64,000 nt of DNA from Vicinamibacterales bacterium (GTDB lineage Bacteria > Acidobacteriota > Vicinamibacteria > Vicinamibacterales > UBA823): positions 62,001-126,000 of the forward strand of contig DASCOS010000004.1 in assembly GCA_036012125.1 (NCBI GenBank). Direction: 5' to 3'. This document shows, piece after piece, positions 45,301 to 54,286 of this stretch. The notes below the pieces were generated by a model. That model saw only the letters and a list, made by a program, of their open reading frames with translations, ran no database searches and was not told the origin of the DNA. The translations under genes were made by a program, and so were the position numbers. Positions within the stretch are counted from its first letter, which is position 1. Each line of letters begins with the position of its first letter.

Positions 45301-46169
45301 GGCCACGAGGTATGACCAACCCTCCACCTATCAGTTTCATGGCGCCCTGGCGGCGTCGCGTCCATGAAATTGTGTTCGAGGCCGACACAGCTGCCGGCAA
45401 GCTGTTTGACGTCTTGTTGATTACGGCGATCGTTATCAGCGTGACAGCGGTGATGCTCGATAGCGTCACCTCGATTCACAACCGCTATGGCCAAGAGTTA
45501 CTCCTGTTGGAGTGGGTCTTCACCATCCTTTTTACGGTCGAGTATGTCGTTCGGCTAATCAGCGTACAAAACGCGCGACGTTATGTGACTAGTTTCTTCG
45601 GCGTGGTGGATCTATTGGCCATTTTACCCACCTACCTTAGCGTTCTTATGCCAGGCAGCCAGTCGTTGCTCGTGATTCGTGCACTGCGTCTATTGAGGGT
45701 CTTCCGTGTATTAAAGCTTGCTAGTTACGTGAAAGAGGGCGATTTCTTGATGGCAGCCTTACGGGCAAGCCGCGCGAAGATCACCGTATTTGTGAGTTCC
45801 CTGCTGTCAATCGCGGTCGTTGTTGGCTCCGTGGTGTATCTCATCGAAGGCGAGGCGAGCGGTTTTACAAGCATTCCGCGAGCCATGTACTGGGCAATTG
45901 TCACGATGACGACTGTTGGATACGGCGACATTGCGCCGGCGACCACGTTGGGCCAGGTTGCGGCTGCAGGGTTGATGATCCTAGGTTACGCCATTATCGC
46001 CGTGCCGACTGGTATCGTCTCGGTTGAATTGGCTAAGTTAAATCCAATTTCGAAGGTGTCGACACAGGCCTGTCTCGTGTGCTCTCGAGAAGGCCATGAT
46101 CACGATGCCTCTTACTGTAAGTACTGTGGCTCAGCACTATATGCTGACGGCGAGTCGGGGAGTTCTTGA
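45297..46169 (+). CDS. Voltage-gated potassium channel with C-terminal zinc ribbon
   Basis: 290 residues. Six-helix Kv-type protein: helices S1-S3 before residue 120, an arginine-rich S4 (VIRALRLLRVFRVLKLA, about 127-142) and the selectivity filter TTVGYGD (residues 205-211). The C-terminal 40 residues are cytoplasmic with Cys259-x2-Cys262 and Cys274-x2-Cys277 (CLVC, CKYC), plus EGHDHD between, a zinc-ribbon-like end. ATG 45297 overlaps the helicase stop; ATG 45312 is an alternative. Translational coupling of a K+ channel to a helicase is unusual. Confidence 0.9.
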   Translation: MRPRGMTNPPPISFMAPWRRRVHEIVFEADTAAGKLFDVLLITAIVISVTAVMLDSVTSIHNRYGQELLLLEWVFTILFTVEYVVRLISVQNARRYVTSFFGVVDLLAILPTYLSVLMPGSQSLLVIRALRLLRVFRVLKLASYVKEGDFLMAALRASRAKITVFVSSLLSIAVVVGSVVYLIEGEASGFTSIPRAMYWAIVTMTTVGYGDIAPATTLGQVAAAGLMILGYAIIAVPTGIVSVELAKLNPISKVSTQACLVCSREGHDHDASYCKYCGSALYADGESGSS

Positions 46170-46241
46170 TCGCGCACCCTCGACTATTGAGAACTACAGT
46201 CGGATTGCGAACACTGGTGGGCAGCCTTTGCTAATTGGTCC

Positions 46242-46330
46242 GTAGCAAAAGCGACCAACAGGTTGCATCGGTCGACTGCCTCACGTAGGCTTTCAGTTAG
46301 ACGTTGGTTATCTAGCGTCGCTTTTGCTGC
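46242..46330 (+). promoter_or_regulatory. Candidate structured leader of leuC
   Basis: GTAGCAAAAGCGAC (46242-46255) pairs with GTCGCTTTTGCTGC (46317-46330): 12 perfect pairs, a wobble and a further G-C. The 61-base interior could form three small hairpins (CAA/TTG, GCCT/AGGC, TAGA/TCTA). It ends 18 bases before the leuC ATG, which lacks a strong ribosome site. It matches no known leader class that I can name; no leucine-codon leader peptide was found. Confidence 0.4.
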
Positions 46331-46348
46331 AGAATATCCCCAAAGCTT

Positions 46349-47767
46349 ATGAACCGCACATTGTTACAGAAAGTCTGGGACGCACACCGAGTGCGCCATC
46401 TTCCAACTGGTCAGACCCAGATGTTCATTGGTCTTCATCTTGTGCATGAGGTGACAAGCCCACAAGCCTTTGACATGCTGCGCGGCCGCGGATGGAAGGT
46501 AGAATTTCCCGAACGGACGTTTGCCACTGTTGACCACATCGTGCCAACCCGTGACCAGACTCGGCCATTCGCCGACGTGCTTGCTGAAGAGATGTTGTCG
46601 GCACTCGAGCAAAACGCGAAGGAGTTCGGGGTACCGCTTTGGGATCTATCGAGCCCAAGACAGGGCATTGTCCACGTGATTGCTCCAGAACTCGGACTGA
46701 CGCAACCGGGCATGACAATTGCGTGCGGTGATAGTCACACGTCCACGCATGGGGCGTTTGGTGCTGTAGCGTTCGGCATCGGCACGTCGCAAGTCCGCGA
46801 CGTTCTGGCATCACAGTGTCTAGCTATCGACCCCTTAAAGGTGCGCCGGATTGATGTGACGGGTTCTCTTGGCCACGGCGTCTATGCAAAAGATGTAATT
46901 CTCGAGATTATCCGTAGGCTTGGCGTAAAAGGTGGAGTTGGCTACGCCTACGAGTATGGTGGTGAAGTTCTCGATGGTATGACGATGGACGAGCGAATGA
47001 CCGTGTGCAACATGTCGGTTGAGGGTGGCGCGCGCGTTGGTTACGTTAACCCCGACACCACGACGTTCGCCTATCTCGATGGTCTACCGTTCACGCCATC
47101 CGGTGAATCATTTGAAACGGCTAAAACTTGGTGGGGGTCAATGGCCTCAGACACTGATGCCAACTACGATGATCGCGTCCAGATTGATGGCACTGCCCTA
47201 GCGCCGGTCGTCACTTGGGGAATCAACCCGGGTCAGTCGGTCCAGGTCGGTGAGACAATCCCAGCGCCAACAGATGTTGGAGCAAAGGATCGGCCAGCGG
47301 TTACTGAAGCTCTGGAATTTATGGGACTTGATAGTGGCGCACCGATCGCCGGCACCAAGATTGACGTAGCGTTTATTGGCTCATGTACGAATTCCCGGCT
47401 GACAGATTTGCGCGAAGCCGCTCAAGTTATCGCCAAAAAACGAGTTTCACCCCACGTCACTGGTTTGGTCGTGCCCGGGTCGCAGGCAGTTCGTGTGGCT
47501 GCTGAGCAGGAGGGTCTCGATGAGATTTTCCGTGACGCTGGCTTCGAATGGCGCGGTGCGGGTTGTTCGATGTGCCTAGCGATGAACCCCGACAAGCTTG
47601 AGGGCCGTCAGGTGTGCGCGTCGTCGTCCAATCGCAACTTTAAGGGTCGCCAAGGAAGTCCCACTGGCCGGACTCTCCTCATGAGCCCCGCAATGGTTGC
47701 CGCTGCGGCAATCGCTGGTGAGATAACGGACGTACGTGCACTCATGCCAGTCAAAGAGGGTGCGTGA
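46349..47767 (+). CDS. leuC: 3-isopropylmalate dehydratase large subunit
   Basis: 472 residues, aconitase-type 4Fe-4S enzyme that isomerises 2- to 3-isopropylmalate with LeuD. Cluster cysteines are Cys346 (GSCTNSRL), Cys406 and Cys409 ([11 protein letters not shown]). The [13 protein letters not shown] motif is intact. The TGA overlaps leuD. It is preceded by a 179-base gap with a possible structured leader. Confidence 0.97.
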   Translation: MNRTLLQKVWDAHRVRHLPTGQTQMFIGLHLVHEVTSPQAFDMLRGRGWKVEFPERTFATVDHIVPTRDQTRPFADVLAEEMLSALEQNAKEFGVPLWDLSSPRQGIVHVIAPELGLTQPGMTIACGDSHTSTHGAFGAVAFGIGTSQVRDVLASQCLAIDPLKVRRIDVTGSLGHGVYAKDVILEIIRRLGVKGGVGYAYEYGGEVLDGMTMDERMTVCNMSVEGGARVGYVNPDTTTFAYLDGLPFTPSGESFETAKTWWGSMASDTDANYDDRVQIDGTALAPVVTWGINPGQSVQVGETIPAPTDVGAKDRPAVTEALEFMGLDSGAPIAGTKIDVAFIGSCTNSRLTDLREAAQVIAKKRVSPHVTGLVVPGSQAVRVAAEQEGLDEIFRDAGFEWRGAGCSMCLAMNPDKLEGRQVCASSSNRNFKGRQGSPTGRTLLMSPAMVAAAAIAGEITDVRALMPVKEGA

Positions 47768-48387
47768 TGGGTGGTCAGAGCCACGCCGTGCCGAAGATTG
47801 AGCGTATTACCGGCACCGCGGTTCCGATGCGCGGCCAGGACATCGACACCGACCGGATTATTCCGGCCCGCTTTCTTCGGTCGGTGCGGTTCGAAGGGCT
47901 TGAGGCGCACGTATTTGAGGATGACCGAAAAGCGCTTATCGAAGCGGGTGCGCGGCATATCTTTGACCAGGCCCAGTATCAGGATGCGTCGATTTTGTTG
48001 ACCAACGCGAATTTTGGCTGTGGTTCTTCGCGTGAGCACGCGCCTCAGGCACTGAAACGCTGGGGCATCGAAGCTTGTGTCGGCGAATCGTTCTCGGAGA
48101 TTTTTCTAGCGAATTCAACGGCTTTAGGACTTCCGTGCGCGACAGCGACGCCCGAGATAATCGAAGGACTAATGCACTCAGTGGAGGAGCAACCTTGCCT
48201 GCCGATGGTTTTCGACCTCCACGCTCTAAGTATCCAAACCGGCGGTCAAACGGTTGAAGTGTCGATGGCGCCTGCCCCGCGCGAAGCGCTTCTATCCGGG
48301 ACCTGGGATGCGACCGGTCTTTTGCTTAGTCAGTTTGGCGAAGTTCGAGCCGTTGCGGAAAAGCTACCTTACGTCACTGGTTTTTGA
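47767..48387 (+). CDS. leuD: 3-isopropylmalate dehydratase small subunit
   Basis: 206 residues (an in-frame GTG one codon earlier overlaps leuC). The swivelling domain of the dehydratase. DIDTDRIIPARFL and NFGCGSSREHAPQAL are the family motifs near residues 21 and 80. It forms the active heterodimer with LeuC. It is translationally coupled to leuC and convergent with the lysR gene. Confidence 0.96.
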   Translation: MGGQSHAVPKIERITGTAVPMRGQDIDTDRIIPARFLRSVRFEGLEAHVFEDDRKALIEAGARHIFDQAQYQDASILLTNANFGCGSSREHAPQALKRWGIEACVGESFSEIFLANSTALGLPCATATPEIIEGLMHSVEEQPCLPMVFDLHALSIQTGGQTVEVSMAPAPREALLSGTWDATGLLLSQFGEVRAVAEKLPYVTGF

Positions 48388-48417
48388 GTCCGTTGCAAAT
48401 CCGTCCTTTTCGTTGTT

Positions 48418-49308
48418 TTAATCCAGTTTGCGTGCCGCTTGCTTCGCGGAATCAAGAAAGGCAGCTGCAGCGCGTGAGAACTCGCCAGACCGCCGGTAGA
48501 CCAGTCGCACCTGACGCGGTAGGCGAAGCTGTGAAACCTTGACAACGGCAACTTGCTGACGAGAGATTTCTGTGAGAGCGCACCGGCGTGGCAGTAAGGC
48601 GACACCAAGCCCCATTTCCACCGCGCGCTTAATGCCATCGAGACTCGGGAATGACATCTGTATGTTTATTGGCGCATGACGCTGCTCGGACAGCCGCAGC
48701 ACGCGCTCCCGTGCGGGGGACGGATCATTGTGTGCGATCACGGTCTGTCGTCCGAACTCCTCCATAGAAATTTCTTTCCTGGCAGCCAAGGGATGGTCTG
48801 GGCTGGTGAGTAAGACGAGTTCGTCGGCTCCAATTGCCACTGAATTCAAGCCGCGCTCGGCTGGATCAAACGTGAGTACACCAAAATCCAGTGCTCCGTT
48901 AATCACCTCGTTTGCAACTTGTCGCGCGGGGATACGCCGTACTTCTACCTGGGCGTCCGGATGTGCGTTACGGAAGTGGCTTACGATGGGTAGTAATACA
49001 TGCACTGCAGCCTCGTTAGCGCCGATCGTCACGCGCCCACGCCGGAAATCTTGTAACTCGCGGACCGCGTTTTCTGCTTCGTCGCGTAATTCAGTCAGGC
49101 GCCGTGCATAATCGAGCAGGATACGCCCTGCCTCGGTCAGTCGCCCGCCTTTCGAGGTGCGGTCAAAAAGTCGTTCGTCTAGTTCCTCCTCGAGGCGCCT
49201 TACTGCCTGACTGACAGCCGGCTGGGTTCGGTGCAGCTTCGCGGCAGCACGTGAGAAACTACGCTCTGAAGCAACAGTTAGAAACGTTTGCAGCTCAGCA
49301 AGATTCAT
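48418..49308 (-). CDS. LysR-family transcriptional regulator
   Basis: 296 residues. The N-terminal winged helix-turn-helix (ELQTFLTVASERSFSRAAAKLHRTQPAVSQAVRRLEEEL) is followed by a periplasmic-binding-type effector domain with GALDFGVLTFDP and a hydrophobic core near residue 150. It is divergent from leuA across a 111-base AT-rich gap and sits within the leucine genes, so control of leuA-leuB (and itself) is likely, as LysR proteins often regulate the adjacent divergent gene. The effector is unknown. Confidence 0.92.
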   Translation of the reverse strand: MNLAELQTFLTVASERSFSRAAAKLHRTQPAVSQAVRRLEEELDERLFDRTSKGGRLTEAGRILLDYARRLTELRDEAENAVRELQDFRRGRVTIGANEAAVHVLLPIVSHFRNAHPDAQVEVRRIPARQVANEVINGALDFGVLTFDPAERGLNSVAIGADELVLLTSPDHPLAARKEISMEEFGRQTVIAHNDPSPARERVLRLSEQRHAPINIQMSFPSLDGIKRAVEMGLGVALLPRRCALTEISRQQVAVVKVSQLRLPRQVRLVYRRSGEFSRAAAAFLDSAKQAARKLD

Positions 49309-49330
49309 GGGCAGATTTCAGGCTCGAATA

Positions 49331-49366
49331 TATAATATCTATTTATTAAATAGTAATAATTATAAT
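49331..49366. promoter_or_regulatory. AT-rich divergent lysR-leuA promoter with palindrome
   Basis: A perfect palindrome CTATTTA-T-TAAATAG at 49339-49353 has the T-n11-A form of LysR sites, and TATAAT hexamers flank it at 49331-49336 and 49361-49366. The DNA is strikingly AT-rich for this genome. It lies 23-58 bases from the lysR ATG and 54-89 from the leuA ATG. Operator and -10 assignment are inferred. Confidence 0.55.
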
Positions 49367-49419
49367 CTTGACGAAGGTTCGATTTGGGGCGTACAAGGAC
49401 ACTTGAGGGGTTACCTTTC

Positions 49420-50622
49420 ATGACGACTGAACGGTTGCAGATTTTTGACACGTCGCTGCGTGACGGTGAGCAGGCGCCGGGATTCTCTCTGCGAATTGAT
49501 GAAAAGCTCAGGTTGGCCAGGCAGCTTGACGCGTTGGGCGTCGATATCATTGAGGCTGGTTTTCCGATCGCGTCGAAGGACGATGCCGAGTCCGTGCGTC
49601 GAGTAGCGAAGGAGGTCAGGCGACCAGTAATTGCGAGTCTGGCGCGCTCCCGGCGCGCTGATATCGAATGTGCCGGTGAAGCCGTTGAAGGTGCTGAGCG
49701 CAGTCGAATTCACACGTTCCTCGCCACCTCCGACCTCCACCTTGAGCACAAGCTTCACATGTCACGCGAACAGTGTCAGGAAGCTGCGGTCGATGGTGTG
49801 AAGCTGGCTCGACAGTACACCGACAATGTTCAGTTTTCAGCCGAGGACGCATTGCGCACGGACATCGACTTTCTCTGCCAGGTCGTCGAAGCGACGATTT
49901 CGGCTGGTGCGACAACAATCAATTTGCCCGACACGGTTGGCTACTCGACACCGGATGAAATTTTTGATTTCTTTACAACCATTATCACGCGTGTCCCGAA
50001 CTCCGATAAGGCTGTTTTCAGTGCGCATTGCCACGACGACCTTGGCCTCGCCGTTGCGAATACTTTGGCGGCGTTACGGGCAGGTGTAAGGCAAGTTGAA
50101 TGCACGATTAATGGGATTGGTGAGCGCGCCGGCAATGCGTCGCTTGAGGAGATTGTAATGGCAACTCGGGTGCGGGCAGACCGTCTACCGTTCGCGACCG
50201 GAATCAACACGGAGGCCATTTATGAAACCAGTCAATTGCTCTCAGCGTTGACTGGTGAGGCGGTACAGGCCAATAAGGCGATCGTTGGACGTAACGCGTT
50301 CGCTCACGAGGCTGGTATCCACCAAGACGGTATGCTAAAGGATCGACGCACTTACGAGATTATGAAGCCTGAAGATGTTGGGGTTTCGCAGACTACACTC
50401 GTGCTTGGTAAGCATTCGGGACGGCATGCCGTGCAGAATCGCTGCGTGGAACTCGGCTACGAACTTAGCCGGTACGAGCTTGATCAGATTTATCAACGCA
50501 TGATCCGTCTAGCCGATGCCCAGAAGACCGTTGGTGATGAGGACTTGGTTGCGATGATCGAGACAGTGCATATGGAGGAGACTGAATCAGAATCAACAGC
50601 AGCCGGTGCCAAGTCGGCATAA
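49420..50622 (+). CDS. leuA: 2-isopropylmalate synthase, short form
   Basis: 400 residues from ATG 49420. First committed step to leucine: 2-oxoisovalerate plus acetyl-CoA. The catalytic DRE-TIM barrel is complete: [25 protein letters not shown], and the [11 protein letters not shown] and [11 protein letters not shown] elements. It ends at about residue 400, so the C-terminal leucine-binding regulatory domain (full-length forms have about 500 or more residues) is absent. The neighbouring leuB, leuC and leuD point to isopropylmalate synthase more than homocitrate or citramalate synthase. Confidence 0.9.
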   Translation: MTTERLQIFDTSLRDGEQAPGFSLRIDEKLRLARQLDALGVDIIEAGFPIASKDDAESVRRVAKEVRRPVIASLARSRRADIECAGEAVEGAERSRIHTFLATSDLHLEHKLHMSREQCQEAAVDGVKLARQYTDNVQFSAEDALRTDIDFLCQVVEATISAGATTINLPDTVGYSTPDEIFDFFTTIITRVPNSDKAVFSAHCHDDLGLAVANTLAALRAGVRQVECTINGIGERAGNASLEEIVMATRVRADRLPFATGINTEAIYETSQLLSALTGEAVQANKAIVGRNAFAHEAGIHQDGMLKDRRTYEIMKPEDVGVSQTTLVLGKHSGRHAVQNRCVELGYELSRYELDQIYQRMIRLADAQKTVGDEDLVAMIETVHMEETESESTAAGAKSA

Positions 50623-50755
50623 GGGACTCGGGTCGGCAAGAGGTATCGCCTAGTTCATCCAACGCAACATCAAATCTGCATTGACGGGAACGTTCATCTG
50701 CCTATAGGTCTGGCCGATTCCGTCGTGTCTTGGTCGGAGAAGAATGGGGAGTTCG

Positions 50756-51835
50756 ATGAAGGTTGCCACAATTGCTCTATTGCCGGGAGACGGGATCGGC
50801 CCGGAGGTGACTGCTGCTGCCAGTAGCGTCCTGAAAGCCGTGGAGGATCGTTTCGGTCACGCTTTTGACCTTCGAACCTATGCGGTGGGTGGTGCGGCGC
50901 TGGATGCAGGCTACCCCCCATTGCCAACCGAGACGCTTGAGGGTTGTCTCGGAGCCGACGGAATCTTCCTCGGCGCGGTTGGCCATCCCAAGTTTGACGA
51001 CAAGGCGCCAGAAGAGCGCCCTGAAGCGGCAATTTTAAAGCTCCGCCGTGAGCTGGAGGCATTCGCAAACCTTCGGCCTGCGCGGGTCTGGCCGGGCCTA
51101 GAAAATGGAGGCTCACTTAAGCCTGAGGTCGTGAAAGGCGTCGATATCTTAGTTGTCCGTGAGTTAACTGGTGGTTTGTACTACGGCCTGCCTCGTGGCG
51201 TTGCTGAAGACGGTCAGTCAGCCTTCAACACCATGCGCTATTCGGTTGAGGAAATCGAACGGATCGCCACCGTCGCGTTTGAAAGTGCACGCCTCCGCGG
51301 GAAACGGGTCACCTCTGTAGACAAAGCCAACGTCCTCGAAACCTCAAGACTCTGGCGGAAGGTTGTGACGGACGCCGGTAAGCGGTACCCGGATATTGAA
51401 CTAAGCCATGAGTATGTTGATGCATGCGCCCTGCTAATTGCGTCAAAACCTGATCGTTACGATGTCATCCTTACGGAGAATCTGTTCGGCGATATTTTGT
51501 CGGATGAATCCGGTGCCATTGTGGGTTCGTTAGGCCTGTTGCCATCGGCGAGTGTCGGCGGAAAAGTCGGCCTCTTTGAGCCGGTTCACGGGTCGGCACC
51601 AGACATCGCGAACGAGAACAAGGCAAATCCGATTGGTGCAATTGGCTCAGTGGCGATGCTCTTGCGGCATTCACTGAAGCTAGACGTTGAGGCGACGGCT
51701 GTGGAGCAAGCGATCGGTGATACCCTTGCGGCCGGTTATCGTACGGTCGACTTGGTCCCGATGGACAATAAGCCACCGGTCGGCTCAAAGGCGATGACTA
51801 CCGCCATCATCGAACAATTCCACGCTGCAGCATAA
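50756..51835 (+). CDS. leuB: 3-isopropylmalate dehydrogenase
   Basis: 359 residues from ATG 50756, behind GGGGAG; an ATG four codons earlier is possible. NAD-dependent oxidative decarboxylation of 3-isopropylmalate. ALLPGDGIGPEV at the N-terminus, the catalytic TSVDKANVLE, and LFGDILSDES, GSLGLLPSAS and PVHGSAPDIANE are the family motifs. It follows leuA by 133 bases. Confidence 0.96.
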   Translation: MKVATIALLPGDGIGPEVTAAASSVLKAVEDRFGHAFDLRTYAVGGAALDAGYPPLPTETLEGCLGADGIFLGAVGHPKFDDKAPEERPEAAILKLRRELEAFANLRPARVWPGLENGGSLKPEVVKGVDILVVRELTGGLYYGLPRGVAEDGQSAFNTMRYSVEEIERIATVAFESARLRGKRVTSVDKANVLETSRLWRKVVTDAGKRYPDIELSHEYVDACALLIASKPDRYDVILTENLFGDILSDESGAIVGSLGLLPSASVGGKVGLFEPVHGSAPDIANENKANPIGAIGSVAMLLRHSLKLDVEATAVEQAIGDTLAAGYRTVDLVPMDNKPPVGSKAMTTAIIEQFHAAA

Positions 51836-51907
51836 GGTCACAGACTAGAAACCGGTTGCTGCGGTATCCTTAGGAACGGGCTGTGTTCTAGGCGCAGTGC
51901 CATGACA

Positions 51908-52001
<94 letters not shown>

Positions 52002-52106
52002 GTTCTGTATTGGTCGCCCTACGTGTGACGCGGGTGTGCCAAGAGCGTCAAAGGAGCGATCTTTCTCTCATGTTCTGGCGAAGAACACGTGAGGATTGTG
52101 TAGTAG

Positions 52107-52457
52107 AACCTTCGGGGACCCTCTCGAAGGGGGCAGGAGGCACTTGAATCGACCACCGAAGGCCTTCTCGAGGGACTTAGACCATCGAAGGGGCGCGAGG
52201 TGGTGCTTGAGAACTGCGTTCTCTGTCACTCGACAGCGATCATTCTTTCGAGTCACATGAACCGCAACCGGTGGGACGAGGTGATCACTTGGATGCAAGA
52301 CGAGCATAACCTGTGGCCGCTTGAAACTGTCGACCGAGCACTTATCCTAGATTATCTTGAAACCACCCAAGGAGAGTTGGCATTTAACGATGACCAACTC
52401 AATCTAAGATCGAGTCCATGGGCTTGGCCTTTCTACCGACCGAATCCGATCTGGTAA
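52107..52457 (+). pseudogene. Cytochrome c remnant (SorB-like C-terminal part)
   Basis: The frame is open from 52107 and encodes a haem-binding motif CVLCHS in a context (EVVLENCVLCHSTAII...WDEVITWMQDEHN...ILDYLETTQGE) like small c-type cytochromes of the sulfite-dehydrogenase SorB type. The only start is GTG 52200, eight bases before the haem motif region, with no signal peptide for export, which c-type haem attachment needs. An ATG at 52070 with an AAAGGAG site lies in another frame and meets a stop at about 52145. It looks like a truncated or frameshifted gene beside tRNA-Ser; a haem-axial Met is not obvious. Confidence 0.55.
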
Positions 52458-52570
52458 TAGTTTGGTAGCTGTTTATCGCACTCTTTCCGGCGCGTAGAGT
52501 GGACGCAGCAGTGATGATGCTAGCTTAGGTCGGAATTCGGGACTTGGGTTGAGAAACTCATGAAAGGGGC

Positions 52571-53068
52571 ATGATGATATTCAGAAATCGCACAGACGTT
52601 GCCACACTAATCACTTTGGCTGTTCTAATCGTTGTAATCCCGATGATCGTCGCGTCGGATGGCAAGGCATCCACGCGGCAGGTAATGGAAGAGCGGCAGG
52701 TTATCAGGCCCGAGACCTACCCATATTTCGGACTGCCCTACAGCCCAGGTATTCTGACCGGCGACACCTTGTACATCGCCGGACATCTCGGACGCGATCC
52801 GGTAACTACCAATTTGGTGTCTGGTGGCATCGAATTAGAAACGCGGCAATCCCTGGCGAACATCCGTGAGGTGCTGCTGGCTGCCGGGATGGATTTTGAG
52901 AACGTCGTATCGGTGACCGCCTACATAGTGGACATCGATGAATTCGCAACGTTCAATGAGGTGTACCGTGAGTATTTTCCCGAGAATCCCCCTGCGCGGG
53001 CGACCGTCCAGGTGGCGGCGTTGAACGTTGGTGCAAAGGTCGAACTACAGATGATCGCGGTCCGCTAG
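52571..53068 (+). CDS. Exported RidA-family protein
   Basis: 165 residues. The RidA (YjgF/YER057c) fold is complete, including Arg143 (PPARATVQV) and Glu158 (VELQMIAVR), matching Arg105/Glu120 of the active RidA deaminases. An N-terminal hydrophobic segment (TLITLAVLIVVIPMIVAS) is an export signal or anchor, unlike cytoplasmic RidA, which removes reactive enamine/imine intermediates. An exported form must have another substrate or role. Its TAG stop overlaps that of the convergent uxuA-like gene in a shared CTAG. Confidence 0.88.
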   Translation: MMIFRNRTDVATLITLAVLIVVIPMIVASDGKASTRQVMEERQVIRPETYPYFGLPYSPGILTGDTLYIAGHLGRDPVTTNLVSGGIELETRQSLANIREVLLAAGMDFENVVSVTAYIVDIDEFATFNEVYREYFPENPPARATVQVAALNVGAKVELQMIAVR

Positions 53069-54156
53069 GCTAACGTATCAACTGCCTGAATGAGCCCCTT
53101 GATATAACCATACCCGAACGCAAACGCCTGACGCCCATTCGGGTCGTCTGGGTGGCGTGGCATATGATCGGGCATAACCATATAAGGGTAATCAACTTCC
53201 TTGAGGGTCATCATGACTCGCACCATGTCCATGTCACCCTCGTCGGGGAAGACCTCCTGGAAATCGTCTCGCCTGCCGAGGATGTTACGGAAATGGATAT
53301 TGAAGATCTTTCGCCTCGAGCCAAAGTAGCGAATTACGTCGTGAATCTCCTCGGCAGGATTTTCCAGCATCTCAGCGGTGGTACCCAGACACAGATTGAG
53401 ACCGTGGTGTGAGTTTTCCTTAATGTTCACGAATTTTTTGAGGCCGTCGACTGTACCGAGTACCCGGGCAATGCCATGAAACCCCTCGGGCGATACCCCC
53501 GGGTCGTGTGGATGGCAGGCCAGTCGAATGTCGTATTCCTCGGCCACTGGGATGACCCGTTCGAGAAAATACGTGATGCGTTCCCACATTTCATCTGCCG
53601 CCACTTCACCCGCGCGCGTCTCGATATTCGGGTCGGCATCCACCAAGCGCCATGTACTGTAGCTAGTGCCGCCACGGCCACGCGTGGGATCGGTACGGAG
53701 TACGCCCAGTAATGATAGGTTGTACTTGATGGCCGGAATACCAGCTTCGGAACAGCGCCGAATAATCTCGCAGGCTTCGTCAATCTCCTTTTGACGCTCA
53801 GGATCCTGACCTAGCATGATTGCCTTACGGTCGGCGCGATCGATGTGTGACGATGACATGAACGGAAACTGGACCATGTCCAACGAAATGCCGTGCAATT
53901 CGCAACGCTCACGCAGCTGCTGTAGCCGTGGTCCCGTCCAGCCGTCAGTTTCTGGATAGCCGCAGATGTGTTCAATGCCGTGACGCCTGAAGTACAGCAA
54001 CATCTCATCGGTCGTCGGTGACCGCTGGGTACCCACCGTCATCCGAACCCGTGGTCGGCGCTTGGCTTCGGGAAGCGTTCTGGTGACTTGGCATCCTGTA
54101 ATGGAAAGCGCTCCTGCCACTCCACCAGTCAACGACACAAATGTTCGTCGGTCCAT
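53065..54156 (-). CDS. Tat-exported mannonate-dehydratase-like TIM-barrel protein
   Basis: 363 residues. Tat-type signal: MDRRTFVSLTGGVAGALSITGC, with RR and a terminal lipobox-like Cys. The UxuA-like barrel has HPHDPG where UxuA has HPDDP, and FNIHFRNI and VMPDHMPRH, with the histidine/asparagine cluster used for Mn2+ in UxuA. UxuA dehydrates D-mannonate in the cytoplasm; an exported relative is likely to act on another sugar acid or to have another role. It follows AAAGGAT upstream of ATG 54156. Confidence 0.8.
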   Translation of the reverse strand: MDRRTFVSLTGGVAGALSITGCQVTRTLPEAKRRPRVRMTVGTQRSPTTDEMLLYFRRHGIEHICGYPETDGWTGPRLQQLRERCELHGISLDMVQFPFMSSSHIDRADRKAIMLGQDPERQKEIDEACEIIRRCSEAGIPAIKYNLSLLGVLRTDPTRGRGGTSYSTWRLVDADPNIETRAGEVAADEMWERITYFLERVIPVAEEYDIRLACHPHDPGVSPEGFHGIARVLGTVDGLKKFVNIKENSHHGLNLCLGTTAEMLENPAEEIHDVIRYFGSRRKIFNIHFRNILGRRDDFQEVFPDEGDMDMVRVMMTLKEVDYPYMVMPDHMPRHPDDPNGRQAFAFGYGYIKGLIQAVDTLA

Positions 54157-54286
54157 CCGTTTATCCTTTCTTTTATGGGAACCTAGACAGCATACACTCG
54201 ATAGGCTTCAGAACTGGCCATAGTTGCATTGATCAGGCGGCCTCACATACTCTTCCGGGACACAAAGTTCGAGTCGGGGGTGCACA

